Source of the DNA: Piper betle
Lineage: Eukaryota; Streptophyta; Magnoliopsida; Piperales; Piperaceae
NCBI GenBank assembly: GCA_033002965.1
Contig: JAURVB010003412.1
Coordinates: 1 to 64,000 of the forward strand
DNA: 64,000 nucleotides
Direction of reading: 5' to 3'
Shown here: positions 46,822 through 62,341 of the stretch, one piece after another
Layout: the number at the start of each line of letters is the position of its first letter
Position numbering within the stretch: position 1 is the stretch's first letter
Notes under the pieces: generated by a model
Told to the model about the DNA's origin: nothing
Database searches by the model: none
Seen by the model: the letters and a program-made list of their open reading frames with translations, nothing else
Translations under genes and position numbers: made by a program

Positions 46822-48178
46822 CACTAGCAGAAAAGGGGTTTCTGTCACCAAAGCTTTTAGTACAAAAGGTCCATTTTCGATGAAAAAATTGATTGTGCCA
46901 TCGAAAGTTTGAGTGACAAAAGCCTCCACAGCTAATTTAATCTGGTGGCAAAATGGTAATAAATTATTGCCGAAACTTTCGGTGACAAAACTGGGTGCCA
47001 AATTATCACCAAGCAGTTACCAAATTTCGGTGACAAAATAGCGTTGAAAAGTCACCTAAATTGGTGAGTTAGTTCGTTGGCCAAGGTTTGTCATAGAATT
47101 TCAATGTTTATTCGGTAGCAAATTAGTTTTGACGACGAAAGTTTCGGTGACAAATTTTATTTTAAAAAATTGGCAAGCACATCGACGTGGGTACCACCAG
47201 GCCCACATGCACCATGCACAATAGTGGGCGGCTAGCACTCATGTGGCACACTGCAATCACTGCTGGCCGCGGGTTGCCTGATGTCGGGTGGCCGCGGTCG
47301 CCAGGCCACGTGGCAGTGGCATTGGGCAGAGCAAGGCGCATCACCACAGTGGGCTTTGGTGAGCAACAGTGTGTGGCGACAATGTGGGCAGCGGTTAGCA
47401 GGGGTGCACGGCAGTGGTGCGAGGGTGGATGTGCGAGTGCGGAGAGGCCACAGGGCGAGGGCAGCATAGCTGTGATGTGAGGGCAGTGAGGATGCGAGGC
47501 TACGTGGTGGCGGTGCAAGGGCGACAAGGCTGGTAGGCAAGGGCAGAGGGCAACATAGCCATTTAATGGCTGCGTCACACGCAGACTGCGGGGCACATGT
47601 ACGCTTTTAAAAAGTTTTGAATTAGCCACTAAAAATATGGTGTCTATTCAATGACTATTTTTTGGTTTGTTGATTTATTCACCAAAAATCGGTGGCTATT
47701 TGGCAACTAATTAAATTATCACCAAAAGCTACCGTAGCTATTCTGTGACTAATTAGATATTAGACAAGACCAATTTTTTGGTGGCTATTTTCTTTTGTCA
47801 TCAATTTAGTCACTGGAAAATGGTTGATATTCGGTGACTAATTAAATTGTCACCGAAAATTTCGGTAGCTAATCAGTGACTAATTTGAAAACATATAAGA
47901 CACCAATTTTTTGGTGTCTAATTATTTGTGTCATCAGTTTAGTCACCAAAAGCCGATGGCTATTTAGTGACTAACTAAGTTGTCATCGAAAATTTTTGTG
48001 GTTATTGAGTGACTAATCTAAGAAATAGACGTCACCAATTTTTCGGTGATTCTTTAGAGACAAATTATTTTGCCACCGATAATTTGACACTAAATTTTGG
48101 TGACAATTTAGTGGAAAATTTGTCACCGAAAATTTTGCTGACAAAATTTAAGTGATAAAAGACCCTTTTCCACTAGTG
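46822..48178. mobile_element. Non-autonomous CACTA (En/Spm-type) element
   Basis: It begins CACTAGCAGAAAAGGGG, and its other end read inward is CACTAGTGGAAAAGGGT, the hallmark terminal inverted repeat of CACTA transposons. Subterminal regions on both sides carry many short repeats such as TTTCGGTGACAAA, GGTGGCTATTT and GTGACTAATT, as this superfamily requires for transposase binding. The core (47,170-47,560) is GC-rich and gives overlapping false frames. At 1,357 bp it has no transposase. Flanking 3-mers CAA and TAA differ by one base, so the 3-bp target duplication is imperfect. Confidence 0.9.
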
Positions 48179-48841
48179 TAAGTGGTTGACACAAGTTAAC
48201 TACCTATATAACTTTCCACCATAATTCTTAGAATTAAAAAAATTATCAAAAGAATGTAGGAGAGACATGTGGCTAAAACCCTTTTACTTTATTATATTAA
48301 GTATAAGTACATCCTTAATGAAGAATACGTAAAAATCCTACATATTAATGAGTAACAAACTTTATTTGCTAGTAATAATTCTATTGATACTTTACTGAAG
48401 AATATAATTACAAAAGAATTTTTTGTAGTAACTAATAATATTAATAATCTTAAATTAACTACAATAGAAAGGCTGAAAATGTAATGAGAGTGAAAAAATA
48501 CCTTAGCATGCTTAAATATAAGGGTTAAGCATTCCCGATTCTATGATTTTCCCAATCAAAATATAATTTTTTGAATCTATGACTTGAGATATACATATAA
48601 ATAAATTTTACATGGAAGCACATAGCAAAGCAAAATAAACGTAGAAAGTTCAGAAAATTAAAAGACATGACCATTGTTTGCAAAAACCAAATTCCCAATA
48701 AAACTATAGAAGCAAATTCTTTCTTTTTTTTCCCAATCTCAAAACTTCTCTAATTAGCAACAATATTATGACTAGGTACTAAACCTCAATGTTGATATGA
48801 ATCAACCAAACAAATAAAAAACAAAGAATGCATGATAAACT

Positions 48842-49213
48842 TTAGGCGAGGTTGTTCAAGTGCACCTGACTATAAATAATATCAACATCTATCATTATGT
48901 GCAAAGACTCCAGTCCCTTTTCCTTGGCCTCCAACATCATCCTCTTCGCTTCCTCCACCATCTTCTCCCTCAAACACTCCCTGCACCCACTCTGCGGCGT
49001 CACAAACCTCTCCACCAACTCCGCCATGAACGCCTCCCTGCCCTGCTCGTCCACCAGCACTTGCATGGTCGTTGCCACCCGCTCCCGCTTCCTTGCCATG
49101 TCGCTGCCGTCGTCGGCCTCCTCCACCGTCCTGCCCAGCACCTCCAGACTTGGTCCGGTGCCATATGGGTACAACTCCTTCACCCCCACCTCGATGTCCA
49201 CCGTGCCATTCAT
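48842..49213 (-). CDS. Small protein of unknown family (paralogue 2), N-terminally shortened
   Basis: A single-exon frame of 123 residues from the ATG at 49,213 (MNGTVDIEVGVKELYPYG) to VHLNNLA and stop. It is clearly homologous to 42,437-42,910: KELYPYGTGP matches NEVYPPGTLP, ATTMQVLVDEQ matches ATTMEALEDDE, QSGCRECLREK matches QSGAREYLAEK, and LHIMIDVDIIY matches LHIDIDVDITY. It lacks about 30 N-terminal residues of its paralogue. Upstream in the same frame is another ATG (49,297) followed by 21 codons and a TGA, so the gene is either truncated by a nonsense codon or has an upstream ORF. GC-rich like its paralogue. Function unknown. Confidence 0.65.
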   Translation of the reverse strand: MNGTVDIEVGVKELYPYGTGPSLEVLGRTVEEADDGSDMARKRERVATTMQVLVDEQGREAFMAELVERFVTPQSGCRECLREKMVEEAKRMMLEAKEKGLESLHIMIDVDIIYSQVHLNNLA

Positions 49214-49231
49214 CTTCTCCTCCTTGCACGA

Positions 49232-49297
49232 TCAGGGATGGTGGAGGCCGGCGTAACCATCCACGAGTTGGGTCGGCTTCAATTCGCAGGACGACAT
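49232..49297 (-). other. Upstream ORF or cut-off N-terminus of paralogue 2
   Basis: ATG at 49,297 opens 21 codons (MSSCELKPTQLVDGYAGL, then HHP) ending in TGA at 49,234-49,232. The frame is the same as the downstream coding frame, with no stop between the TGA and the ATG at 49,213. The VDGYAGL stretch could correspond to AQVYCDL of paralogue 1, which favours an original start here. Confidence 0.5.
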
Positions 49298-49403
49298 GGT
49301 GATGATCGATAACTTGGAAAGCAAAGGATTGTTCGATGCTACTAATCTTGACAAAAATATTGAAAGAGTAATCAACGAGATGGGTGCTTAGAAGAAGTTT
49401 GCG

Positions 49404-49412
49404 TATATATAG
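49404..49412 (-). promoter_or_regulatory. TATA box of paralogue 2
   Basis: The minus strand reads CTCTATATATACG, a canonical plant TATA box. It is about 110 bp upstream of the ATG at 49,297 and about 195 bp upstream of the ATG at 49,213. Its spacing fits the upstream ATG better. Confidence 0.65.
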
Positions 49413-49850
49413 AGAACTGCACAATTAAGGAGGCAAATTGAAGTAGGAAAGTTCTAATATGTGAAATAGGGAAGTTTCTAATATGTAGGTTAGAAGTAGA
49501 TTCTGAATTTATAGATAATCTTTGTTAAATACTGAAATATATTATAATGATTGAATATATTAAAAATAGACTTTAATTTTAAAGATAAAGCGTAATTAGA
49601 TGATAATAATTTAATTTTTCTTCCTTTTAAATGTATTTTGATTAGTCGAATATTTTATTTTTTTGTCACAGCATAGATATGAAAGTAGATTTAGACACGC
49701 AGTAATACGGGTTAGAATAGAAATTGGCTGATTTCATTTGAAGCGACCAACTTTAGTTGGATCAGTCGACAGACCATTTCATTAAAGCAGTGATTTTTTT
49801 TTCCTCGCTCTCATCCCAACTTTTTGTGTTGTAGTTAATTCCATAGTTGC

Positions 49851-50645
49851 AAAAATTAGAATCGGAATCGGAATCGGTTTTTAAGGGAATCACTAAATCG
49901 GATCAAATCGGTCTAAATCGGCTAGAAATCGGTTCAATTGAATCGGTCCAAATCGGTCCTATACAAAAATTTTAATTTATTCAAAATTGGTGGGTTATTA
50001 GTTATAGAGCATGTCATTTAGATGTTATGGTGTTTGTTTTATTTTTATGGGATTTTCTCGATTTTTTTAGGATTTATTATGAGTTAGTTATTATTCTTGA
50101 CTCGAGCTAGTACCGAGTCAAGTTTTATTTACAAGTTTGCCACCAGCCACCCCATTACTTCTCATCTCCTCCCCCAACACACCCCCCCCCCGACACTTCT
50201 CCTCTTCACCCCCAGACCCTAGCCGCCGCCTTGGTTGTCGCCACCACCGCCGATGCCACCCCTCCGTTGATCGACACCGCCTAGCCTTGCCGTGCTATCT
50301 CTGTGTCATCTTGACCGCCCCCGGCCACCGTCCAGCCGCTGCGACGCCGAAATCGACCGCGATTGCACTGTTGCTCCCGACGTGATTCTGCCGCCGTCTA
50401 GCTGAATCGTTGCCGCCGTGACGTCGACACCTCTCCCCTTGAACTCTAAGACATTTCCCCCCTTCTTAGCGCCGCCGCCGAGACCGGTCGTGGGCCCAAT
50501 CAGAACTACCGACCCCCCCTCCCCATCGCCCATCAGCCGCCGTCCGGAATTGGCTCAAATCGGCTGATTCTAGAATCGGCTCAAATCGGGTAAAATTGGC
50601 TGATTCACTGATTGTACCGATTTGAGCCACAAAATTCACGTAATT
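49851..50645 (+). repeat. Dispersed repeat D with AATCGG motifs
   Basis: Same start as the repeat at 15,728 (GTTGCAAAAATTAGAATCGG). AATCGG recurs more than six times in the first 120 bp and again near the right end (50,555-50,625). The middle has the GGTTATTAGTTATAGAGCAT block of the LTR family and a C-rich tract (50,150-50,540) that causes false frames. Compared with copy C it retains a right end. Confidence 0.65.
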
Positions 50646-50696
50646 TACTAGGATTGAATTCGATTAATTATATATTATTATTATTATTAAAAAATT

Positions 50697-50770
50697 AAGG
50701 TGAGCTACACCTCATATAGTTTTTATGAACTATAAATTTAATTTGAACATTTTTAAAGGGTCCCACAAAA

Positions 50771-50817
<47 letters not shown>

Positions 50818-50954
50818 GACTGTATAAGTTGAAGGTTGATTTTTTTTTAACATTATGATCCAATTTCTTATTTTCAAAAGATGCACTATTTAATAGATAT
50901 TTTAAAATTAAGTTTTATTACAATTAATTTGATAATAAAGATGAAAGAGTTAGA
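50697..50954 (+). mobile_element. MITE G2, truncated by an LTR insertion
   Basis: It begins AAGGTGAGCTACACCTCATA and continues GGGTCCCACAAAATG, an (AT)n run (50,772-50,814), and GATGCACTATTTAATAGATA. This matches the reverse complement of MITE G1 up to GATGAAAGAGTTAGA. There the sequence changes abruptly to an LTR starting TGTAAC at 50,955. Confidence 0.7.
50772..50814. repeat. (AT)n microsatellite
   Basis: A pure AT run of about 43 bases inside MITE G2. Confidence 0.95.
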
Positions 50955-52977
50955 TGTAACAACCTGTCCGTTCCGAGCGATGAGCTAACTGTTATAATAC
51001 AAAACAAAGTGCCTCGTAAATTAATTTTCTATTAATTTATCAGCATTGTATATAAACCCATGATGTAAAATTATTTTAAGTTCAAAAAGTGTCATTTAAA
51101 TTCATATGCAAAGAATTAGTCAAAATTCCAATTCTAAGTCTTGCCACAAAATAAAATATAAGACAACAAATGCTCAGAATCACGTAAGACCCATGAAACG
51201 AACCGAAATCTCACTACCATGCAAACAGACCAAAAATATAATAACAACTTAAGTAAGAAAAATTAATAGTCTAATAACATAGCCCACCAACTCTCCCGAC
51301 TTTAACCCATCCATCCATGCTCACACCTGCGGCGTCAATTTTGCATTAGTAATGAAACCACTAAGTCGTATAATTACACGAAACAAGTCAATATATTTCA
51401 TATCATTATTTATCAAGTTTTTTAGTGATTACGAGTATTTGTCGAACTCTAACTATACAAAGAGGGGTGGCTGCCCCATCTAGCTATAATCTCATGTATG
51501 CACACACACACTAAGTAACCCACGGCCTGTAGTTACTGATATTTTCTATTGACTCACCCTCTCGGTATCACTATCACAAGTGCATAATGAGTGGTCTTGT
51601 GCTATTGCGCCCGGTCACACTTTCGGCACGGGGGAAGGTATTTTATCTTTCAAATAAATTTAAAGGTTCAGCCCCATGTCAGACTAAATCAATTCCTTGA
51701 CCCCAATTGCACTCGGCACATGGTGGTCAAATCTAGGCTCAGGCTGACTAGGGCTGCCAAAGGAATATACAACATTTCAAATAATTATACGGACCTAGAA
51801 GTATGATAAGGCACCATAATCGCAACAAGAATCCTAATCTGGGAGCCACAAATAGTTTATACGTTAACAAGTATAATTCCTTACTGCAATGCATGAAATA
51901 ATATGCGGCACTTAACTAGGTACATAAAAAAACAACAATAAAATATATCCCACAATAATTAGTTAATCATCTGGTTAATTACTTATAAGTGAAAAATAAT
52001 AATTTAATATTTAATTAATTAACATCAGCTAAATTTATATAGTCACACCAAATCATTAATCATTATCAAGAAAAATTAAATCATGCAAAGTAACTATTTG
52101 GACTTGTAAAGATGTCAATATTTATCAATAGATAAATTAATAGTTAATCATATATAATAGTGAACAAAATATTAAAACGGGCAAACCAATGATAATTCCT
52201 CAAATGATTAAAATATACTAATAGGTAAACTATCTATATTCTAATTTATGAATCCAGTGTATGCCTCATCAACCATATAAAATAATGAATAAATTAATAA
52301 ATGACCCGTGTTAAGTGGGGCTTATAAACATAATCACTCAACATGCTCTATGATATGGAAATCAAATCAACGATCGACTCTAGCGATAAAACTGAGAAGA
52401 GTCCCGACAAATATGTAATCCAAGCTCTCCAAGCGCCTCTGCACATCTATTGCAAGTTCAGACTCCGAAACTTACATCGAAACCCACTGTAAAGTAAAAT
52501 ACTGACATATTTATATGATGCATGTTTGCAGTATGTGCTCACATTATCAATATATCATAATAAATAAAACAGTGCTAACAAACCTACAACTAAACATCCG
52601 GCATGCAAATCAAGACAATACAAAAAATGACTAATAAAAAAATAATAAATAAATAACATTCATGGATAAATAGATAAATAATAAATACATGAAAATAAAT
52701 AATACTCTAATCATAAAATAATAATATAATTATACTATTTAATATACGGCTAAATATGAGTAAATATCAATATATACTCGTGTTAGTAAATATATATAAA
52801 TAAATAAATAAATAATTCGATAAATGAACAAATAGTTAATATTAATCAATCATGAATACTTCACTACTACTACTACTAATAATACTAGTATAAACATATC
52901 TAACACTGGAATACACAATCAATACAAATAAATAATAACATACACGCTAACAAACACATATATAGACATATATATAG

Positions 52978-53016
<39 letters not shown>

Positions 53017-54087
53017 AGTAAACATGAATAAGATTAATATTAATAAGTAAATATATTATTGATTATAATAAATAATCACAAAATTACGTATCACATACGA
53101 CAAACAAACGAAAACAGATGAAAATGGCAAACCTGGTCAACCTTGATAAGTCGATCGAGTATAGACAAAGTTGACTCGGCCAAGTCAAGCAGCTAAGTTG
53201 GTTGGGCAGTTGCTGGCTAGGTAACTGGACGCAAACACGGCTCACTCATGACCGTTGGACTACTGGCAGGTGAATTGGGTCACGACTGGGCAAACACGCT
53301 CACGGGCATGTAGACACGACTTGGGTAAAAGGGCCCAATAGAGCTGGCGGTGCCCGTCGCTAGAAATCGCCAATGGAGGCTGCTACCGGTCACAATCAGA
53401 TAGAGGGGATGATGAGGAGGTGATGGTAGTGATGCTACCCATGAAGTCCGACCGTCGATTGGCCAAAAACAGTGAAATTACCTCTAGGTGCGTCGTTGTC
53501 GCTCAGTGAGTGACCGTGGCTATAGCAAGGGTCAGAGCTGATCTAAATTGTTGGCCTCATACAAGAGGGAGCTATCTAGGTGGTTGGCCTCACCGGAGGT
53601 GGCTCATAGGGCGCCAGAAAATGCCTCAAAAGCGGTAGCGACGATAACCAGACGACAAACGGTCCGCCAGCGGTGAACGCGATGTGCACCAGCGCCAGAT
53701 GGTAGATCTTGGTCAGTAGCCGGCTGCGATGCAGTCCGAGCAGATTGGTTCAGTGGTCGGAGGAGGACCGGAAACTCGCTGGTAGTGAGCTGAAGTGACG
53801 GTGGCAATAAGGTGCATACATCTGATATGGTGGAAGAGAAAAGCTGAGTTTTTTATTTAAATTTTTTGAATGGTCCAGATATTACCATGTGGTGAGATCT
53901 GAGTGGTCGACCACTCGTGGGCCTAATGAGGTCCACCTAAGTTATATTGAATACATATAATATATAGAACGGCAAAGTCAGATCAAAATTGTCCAAAGTT
54001 GAACAAACCTGATTCGAGGTTTAAAAGTGACTTTATAGACAATAAATAAGGCAAACAAGTGAAATGAGCTTCGAAACTCGACCTAAA
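50955..54087 (-). repeat. LTR copy F (same family, 5' end missing)
   Basis: On the minus strand it ends GGTTGTTACA at 50,955, and it parallels the solo LTR at 22,665-25,858 through several blocks. These include CATCGAAACCCACTG, TATGATGCATG, ATATACTCGTGTTAGTAAA, an AAATA-rich tract and GTCCAAAGT. Homology stops near 54,087, where about 360 bp of the solo LTR's far end have no match. An (AT)n run lies at 52,985-53,011. The GC-rich part (53,200-53,820) gives spurious frames. Confidence 0.75.
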
Positions 54088-55233
54088 ATAGATAATATAT
54101 ATATTCTTACGTAATCTACTATATATAACTCTCCCAAATAACCTATTCATTCAAATTTCCTTAAGCGCCAAACTTTCTCGCAGCGTGCAGTTCTTTCAAC
54201 TAGAGACTACCTCCCATAACTTTATCTAATTTCATATATTTTTTATTAAAATTTGATTTATTTAATTGTTATTATCAAGTTGTTCTTAGTAATTCAATTT
54301 TTTAATCTAAATTCAAGAGTTTTTTCTGGAAATACATATTTATTATTGGATTCATTATATGAAAATTTTTCAGCACCAAAATTTCCTCCGTCACACAAAT
54401 ATTTCAAAGAGAGACAATTCTCCGATAACCTTATTTTAGTTCCTTATTCTTTTTATTAATTTGCTCAGGTAAAATTATTTCCAAAACTATATATTTTATT
54501 CTTGAAGTTTTTTATGAAAAATTGAATTATTTAATCTTTTTTTGTTGTTCTTATTGTTTAGAAAATTTATTTATTGTTTTGATATTTTATATATTTGACT
54601 TTAATCCCGTGTTTATATTTATCAAGTTTACTATATTTATAAATTTTATATGCTTGCTTTCGCTTTCATGTTTTTGGACTTTTAAATTATATATGTCACT
54701 ATAAAATGGATTATAATAAAAAATTATTGTAATGAAATTTCCAATAAAAACTACTTGGTGAAACTCTTCTCTTAACACATAATATTCTTAAAATAATTAA
54801 TTAATTAATGAAAAATCAATTTTTTGCCGTGAATTATCATGTTTAACTTTTTTAGTTTGATTTTAATTCTTTCAAATTAATTAAATAGAGCCTAAATAAA
54901 TAAAATAAATTGATTTTGTAATTAAAAAAAATAGACGTAAAATCTGCACAACACGCAGGTTATTAATGCTAGCTCACCACATAAAATTGTGGTTCACTCA
55001 TAAGGTTTTTGAGTTGCGTAATCTTAATTTTTATATCATTGGCAATACCTAATCTATATTGCATTTTTTTTAACTATGCTCGTTTATTTCATGGCAAAAT
55101 TTTCCGTATAGGGGAAAGAAATTAGTAACGTAGTGGTCCAGTGTTTTGGGTCGACTTTCAAGTCTCACGGCATCGTACCCAGAGGGAATGAACTAATCTT
55201 ATAATTACACGGCCCAACAAATTAAAGTTTAAT

Positions 55234-55592
55234 TTATAATTTTAAAATTTTTTTGACTCCGAAAACTTTGCAAGCCTAATCCACTTCGTAACTTATTGAG
55301 TCAAACTTCACAGATGACTTCATACTAACTGATTTTATTATTAGTTCCCTAAAAAGATATAAAAATTACCAAAACATCTAATCTCTTTTTAGATTAGCTA
55401 AATCAATATATTTAAGTAATGTATATTACATATTTGTCAATTTCAAATGTCAAAAGATCAATATATACTAATTTCGTACAATTATTTATTTATATAATAA
55501 AAAAATTAATATAAATAACTTTTAATCAACTTGGAGTCAACTCTACTCCGTGATATAATAAGTCGAGTTCGGATTTGAATTTTTAAACTATG
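55234..55592 (+). mobile_element. MITE family H copy
   Basis: It starts TATAATTTTAAAATTTTTTT then GACTCC, has ACTTCACAGATGACTTCATACTAACTGATTTTATT as at 40,345, then TTTCGTACAATTATTTATTT, and ends GTTCGGATTTGAATTTTTAAA. Confidence 0.65.
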
Positions 55593-55839
55593 ATTCAATC
55601 TAACACCATTGATGCATTCATCTAATTATAGTCTTCAATACCATATCTCACCTGCCAGCCCAACTTGGTAATATATGTGCCATTAATTTGATCCGATTCA
55701 CCCCAATCCGGTCAGGTTTGATTCACACTTGAGTCAGTCTGATTCAGAGCAATGCCTGTAATCTGGTCCGATCACCTTTTAATCAGCGCAGTCCAGAGTG
55801 TTCCAAATTGATACGATATTGCCCCTATTTTTAGTAAAT

Positions 55840-56285
55840 TTTTTGTAAAGTTTTATTTGGTTAGTATAAAAATAGTGTAAATGAAAAAAATTATATGAAA
55901 TGAATATGCAAAGAGATAAAATGACATGAAAATTTTTTAAAAAAGTTATATATTTGGATAGTAATTAAATAAAATATAAACATGTGCATGTGCTTCCTAA
56001 AATTTTCTTCAATTTTTTTGTTTTTCACAAGAAAATATTACTTTGCAAAATTTTTACATAGGATCTATTTAGTTGGCGTAAAAGTCATGTAAATGAAAAA
56101 AAATCATATGAAATGGAAAAACAATAATATGGAATGACATAAAATTTCCCTTACATGTTTGAATAATGTAAAATAAGATAAAAATAAAATATCCTTTCTC
56201 ATGTACATATGCCTCTAAAAATTCCCATCTATTTCTTTTATTTTTCATAAAAAAAATGTTACTTTCTAAAATTTTTATAGACTTA
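55840..56285. repeat. 213-bp tandem duplication
   Basis: TATTTGGTTAGTATAAAAAT (55,853) and TATTTAGTTGGCGTAAAAGT (56,066) start parallel copies. These continue with GTAAATGAAAAAAA, TATATGAAATG, TGACAT.AAA and AAAATTTTTA. The divergence is moderate. Confidence 0.85.
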
Positions 56286-57176
56286 GTTTGACTTAAATTA
56301 AAAAAATTTTGACTAAATTTCAAGACATCCAAGAAAAATTCTGACCTCCAAATTTTATATTTTTTTGTACAATTTATCAAACAACCCTAAATTGAGATTT
56401 CACATACCTCCAAAGAGGCCCCAAAATCATAGCTATTATTTTGTAGGGTGCCCAGTATTGGTAAGAATAATTGTAGTTGGCAAGTGCACTTAACGGTATA
56501 AAGCATTCAATATATCATAAGTTAAACTATGAATAACAACTTTTTCATTCAAAGATAAAACTAAGCACATAGCAACTTCTTGCAACTAAAACAAATAAAA
56601 ATTTCTCGTATGAATATACTTATATAGAATTTACAATTTACACGCTCAACAAAAGAAGCAATGTTGGTGCAATAACTACAACATTAACAGTCTGTAAATG
56701 AATTTTGGACACAAAAACGGTGTCCTGGAATACTTAAAATAGCATCTCACCAAAGAAACTTTTCCCATTGTCAGATTTTGAACCATTGACTTTGAAGGGA
56801 CCAACTCGAAAATAATTCAATGATGACAAAATAAGAAGAGATCTGTACTGCCCCATGTTGGTCCCAAGGGACGGAGGAGGATAGATTAGCCAAAAGATGG
56901 CGATCGGTTCAAGGACGCAAGGTAACCTTGCTTTAAGAGAAATTTTTGACAGGCACAATTACACAAGTGAGGACCTAACCTTAACAACTAATCTATCAGA
57001 TTCACAAGGCACTCTGTTGGACAGGAGACTAGTTTTAAGCAACCAAAGCTATTTCCAGTTCCGTCCGTCCCAGGACTACTTCTGGTTCGATGCAAGAGGT
57101 AGAAATTTCATAACACATTATGATTTCTACCTTCAGGCTCTGCTCATAATTATGAAACTTAATATTGTTTTGCTAC

Positions 57177-62105
<4,929 letters not shown>

Positions 62106-62341
62106 GATGGGGGGAAGTGGCGGGGAGCTGCCATGGGAGGGAATTTGGGGTGATAAAAAGAGAGGGCTGAGAGGTGGGTAAGGAAGAAGGGAGGAAGGAG
62201 ATGGTGAGGGGGTGGAGAGGAAGAGAAAGGAAGAACAGAAGGGCGGTGGGTCAAACTGTCAAAGGTGAGGACTTCTTTGAAGGAGGGAGGAAGCAGGAGA
62301 CTCAGGGTGGGAACCGGGAAGAATGGATGTTTATTTTTAAA
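62106..62341 (-). promoter_or_regulatory. 5' leader and probable core promoter of the CDPK gene
   Basis: On the gene strand this is a pyrimidine-rich leader (CT-rich tracts, 62,110-62,300). A TTTAAAAATAAA sequence (62,330-62,341), about 225 bp upstream of the ATG, could serve as a TATA element. Pyrimidine-rich leaders of this kind are common in plant genes. There is no stronger TATA candidate nearer the ATG. Confidence 0.45.

Larger units (their letters stand above)
54088..56500. other. AT-rich intergenic DNA with repeats, no supported gene
   Basis: It contains MITE H (55,234-55,592) and a 213-bp tandem duplication (55,840-56,285). Short Phe/Ile/Tyr-rich frames (for example 54,253-54,704) reflect base composition only. 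Confidence 0.5.

Noticed and set aside
47162..47629. Frames of up to 155 codons in the CACTA core
   Set aside because: GC-rich low-complexity sequence, open on both strands, with no transposase motif.
48882..49424. 180-codon minus-strand frame
   Set aside because: It overlaps paralogue 2 in another frame; only the 48,842-49,213 frame is conserved with paralogue 1.
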